From NCBI RefSeq assembly GCF_009755815.1, contig NZ_WRPK01000001.1:310001-374000 (forward strand): DNA of 64,000 bases, in the 5' to 3' direction. The notes beneath the pieces were generated by a model. The model ran no database searches, was not told the DNA's origin, and saw nothing but the letters and a program-made list of their open reading frames with translations. The position numbers and the translations under genes were made by a program. Origin of the DNA: Flavisphingomonas formosensis. Lineage in GTDB: Bacteria > Pseudomonadota > Alphaproteobacteria > Sphingomonadales > Sphingomonadaceae. Shown here one piece after another: positions 63,127 to 64,000 of this stretch (its first letter is position 1; the number at the start of each line of letters is the position of its first letter).

Positions 63127-64000
63127 TCAGGCGGCTTGGAGCATCGCGGGATCAGTGTCTGCGTGGCCAGCATTGTTGCGCTTCGCGCGGGCATTGAGCT
63201 TCTGGGTCGGCAGCAGGAAGTCCTGCCATTCCTGCATGAGCGAACGCCGCTTGATGAACGCGTCGCCACGGCGATAGGCCCGGGTGGTCTCGTCGCCGAT
63301 CTGGTGGGCCAGCGCCTGCTCGACGAGCGACTCCGGATGATCGGTCATGTCGCCCATATAATCGCGGAAGCAGCTCCGCATGCCGTGGACGGTGAAATGT
63401 CCGAGGTTCATCCGTCGGAGGACCATCGTCATCGCCATCTGCGATAAGGGCTTACCCGGCTTCTGGCCCAGGAAGACATAGGCATCGGGTGCCTGATTTG
63501 AGACTTTTGCCTGTGCCTTGAGCAGCTCGACGGCTTTGCCGGGCAAGGGCACGCGATGCTCGATGCCCATCTTCATCCGATCGCCCGGCACGGTCCACAC
63601 GGCCAGTTCGAGATCGAGTTCCGACCAGGTCATTTTCAGCGTTTCGTTGGTCCGGGTCGCGCACAAGATCGTGAGTTCGAGTGCCCGCGCAGCAGTCGCG
63701 GGGCGTCGTTGCAGCTGTCTCATGAAGTCCGGCAGATCATCATAGGGCATGGCCGCGTGATGCTTGACCTGGGATTTCTTTGGCCGGCGGGGCAGGAGAT
63801 GCATCAGATTGCCGCGCCACCGGGCAGGGTTCTCCCATGGGCTGACGATATGCTTGGACGCCTTCGCCGCATCGAGGATGTTCTCGATCCTGCCCCGCAG
63901 GCGACCGGCCGTCTCGGGAACCTTGCGCCAGATTGGACGAAGGACGGTGACCACGTCGTCCGATGTGATCGTATCGACCGGCTTGTTCAGCAGCGACTTG
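63127..64000 (-). CDS. Tyrosine integrase, 5' part outside window
   Basis: The frame is open past the right edge, reading KSLLNKPVDTITSDDVVTVLRPIW before the first GTG at 63954, so the N-terminus is missing. The catalytic set is present: Arg in CATRTNETLKMTWSELDL, HxxR in VHGMRSCFRDYM, His in LAHQIGDETT and a Tyr in RAYRRGD. The recombinase would insert the element into a chromosomal attachment site, most often a tRNA or similar gene, not visible here. Confidence 0.9.
   Translation of the reverse strand, partial: KSLLNKPVDTITSDDVVTVLRPIWRKVPETAGRLRGRIENILDAAKASKHIVSPWENPARWRGNLMHLLPRRPKKSQVKHHAAMPYDDLPDFMRQLQRRPATAARALELTILCATRTNETLKMTWSELDLELAVWTVPGDRMKMGIEHRVPLPGKAVELLKAQAKVSNQAPDAYVFLGQKPGKPLSQMAMTMVLRRMNLGHFTVHGMRSCFRDYMGDMTDHPESLVEQALAHQIGDETTRAYRRGDAFIKRRSLMQEWQDFLLPTQKLNARAKRNNAGHADTDPAMLQAA

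Overview
The window looks like one chromosomal stretch of a GC-rich alphaproteobacterium of the Sphingomonadaceae (Sphingomonas, Sphingobium or Novosphingobium type). This rests on gene content: a lasso-peptide cluster with a dedicated isopeptidase, a luxR-luxI pair next to a phytanoyl-CoA dioxygenase, and a Trb-type integrative conjugative element of the kind common in sphingomonads. Most operons use 1-4 base start/stop overlaps. Nothing was searched against a database; calls rest on protein motifs and gene order.

Layout. (1) 1-4314: lasso-peptide cluster. A 39-residue precursor gene (4195-4314, minus), a fused B protein and a cyclase run leftward and meet a rightward, 5'-truncated lasso isopeptidase. 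(2) 4436-7387: leftward luxR, luxI, phytanoyl-CoA dioxygenase, GntR regulator, all oriented into the lasso genes. (3) 7645-8434: a frameshifted DUF2285-type gene. (4) 8624-22057: a redox and metal island. It holds a periplasmic ferritin-like protein, a PepSY protein, cytochrome b561, response regulator and kinase operon, a second cytochrome b561 with a VIT/CCC1 transporter, an NAD(P)H-flavin-ferredoxin reductase, a membrane b-type cytochrome, an octaheme cytochrome c, a P-type ATPase, a frameshifted AI-2E-like permease and a CYTH-CHAD protein. A repeated operator, GTCAG-N5-CGTCAG, lies before three of its promoters. (5) 22262-26888: a leftward arsenic operon (pstS-like, arsR, two unrelated arsenate reductases, ACR3, arsN2, arsH). 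(6) 27297-28459: an IS110-family transposase with a frameshift.

(7) About 28545 to the right edge: a conjugative element. Its accessory part has ardC, DUF2958, a ParB-like protein, DUF736, a HTH protein, TraF-type signal peptidase, lytic transglycosylase and a DUF3363-type relaxase. Three genes in this part have long, hairpin-rich leaders. The cargo (38711-51021) is a leftward defence operon: a half HsdS, HsdM, RhuM-like protein, HsdS, KwaA, KwaB, HsdR and a YgjP-like metallopeptidase. A Fic protein and a nucleotidyltransferase-HEPN protein follow. The transfer part has traG, a CopG-like gene, trbBCDEJLFGI, DUF2274, an AlpA-like regulator and a tyrosine integrase cut by the window edge.

How the genes fit together: the QS genes may set lasso-peptide production by cell density. 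The two-component system at 10172-12191 probably controls the ferritin, PepSY/b561 and second b561 promoters. The reductase, membrane cytochrome and octaheme cytochrome are ordered like an electron conduit from cytoplasmic NAD(P)H to the periplasm, beside metal handling genes. The conjugative element carries a composite anti-phage operon in which the two Kiwa genes sit inside a type I restriction-modification operon. Five genes between 7.6 and 33 kb need one or more indels to be read through; these are either real decay or base-calling errors.
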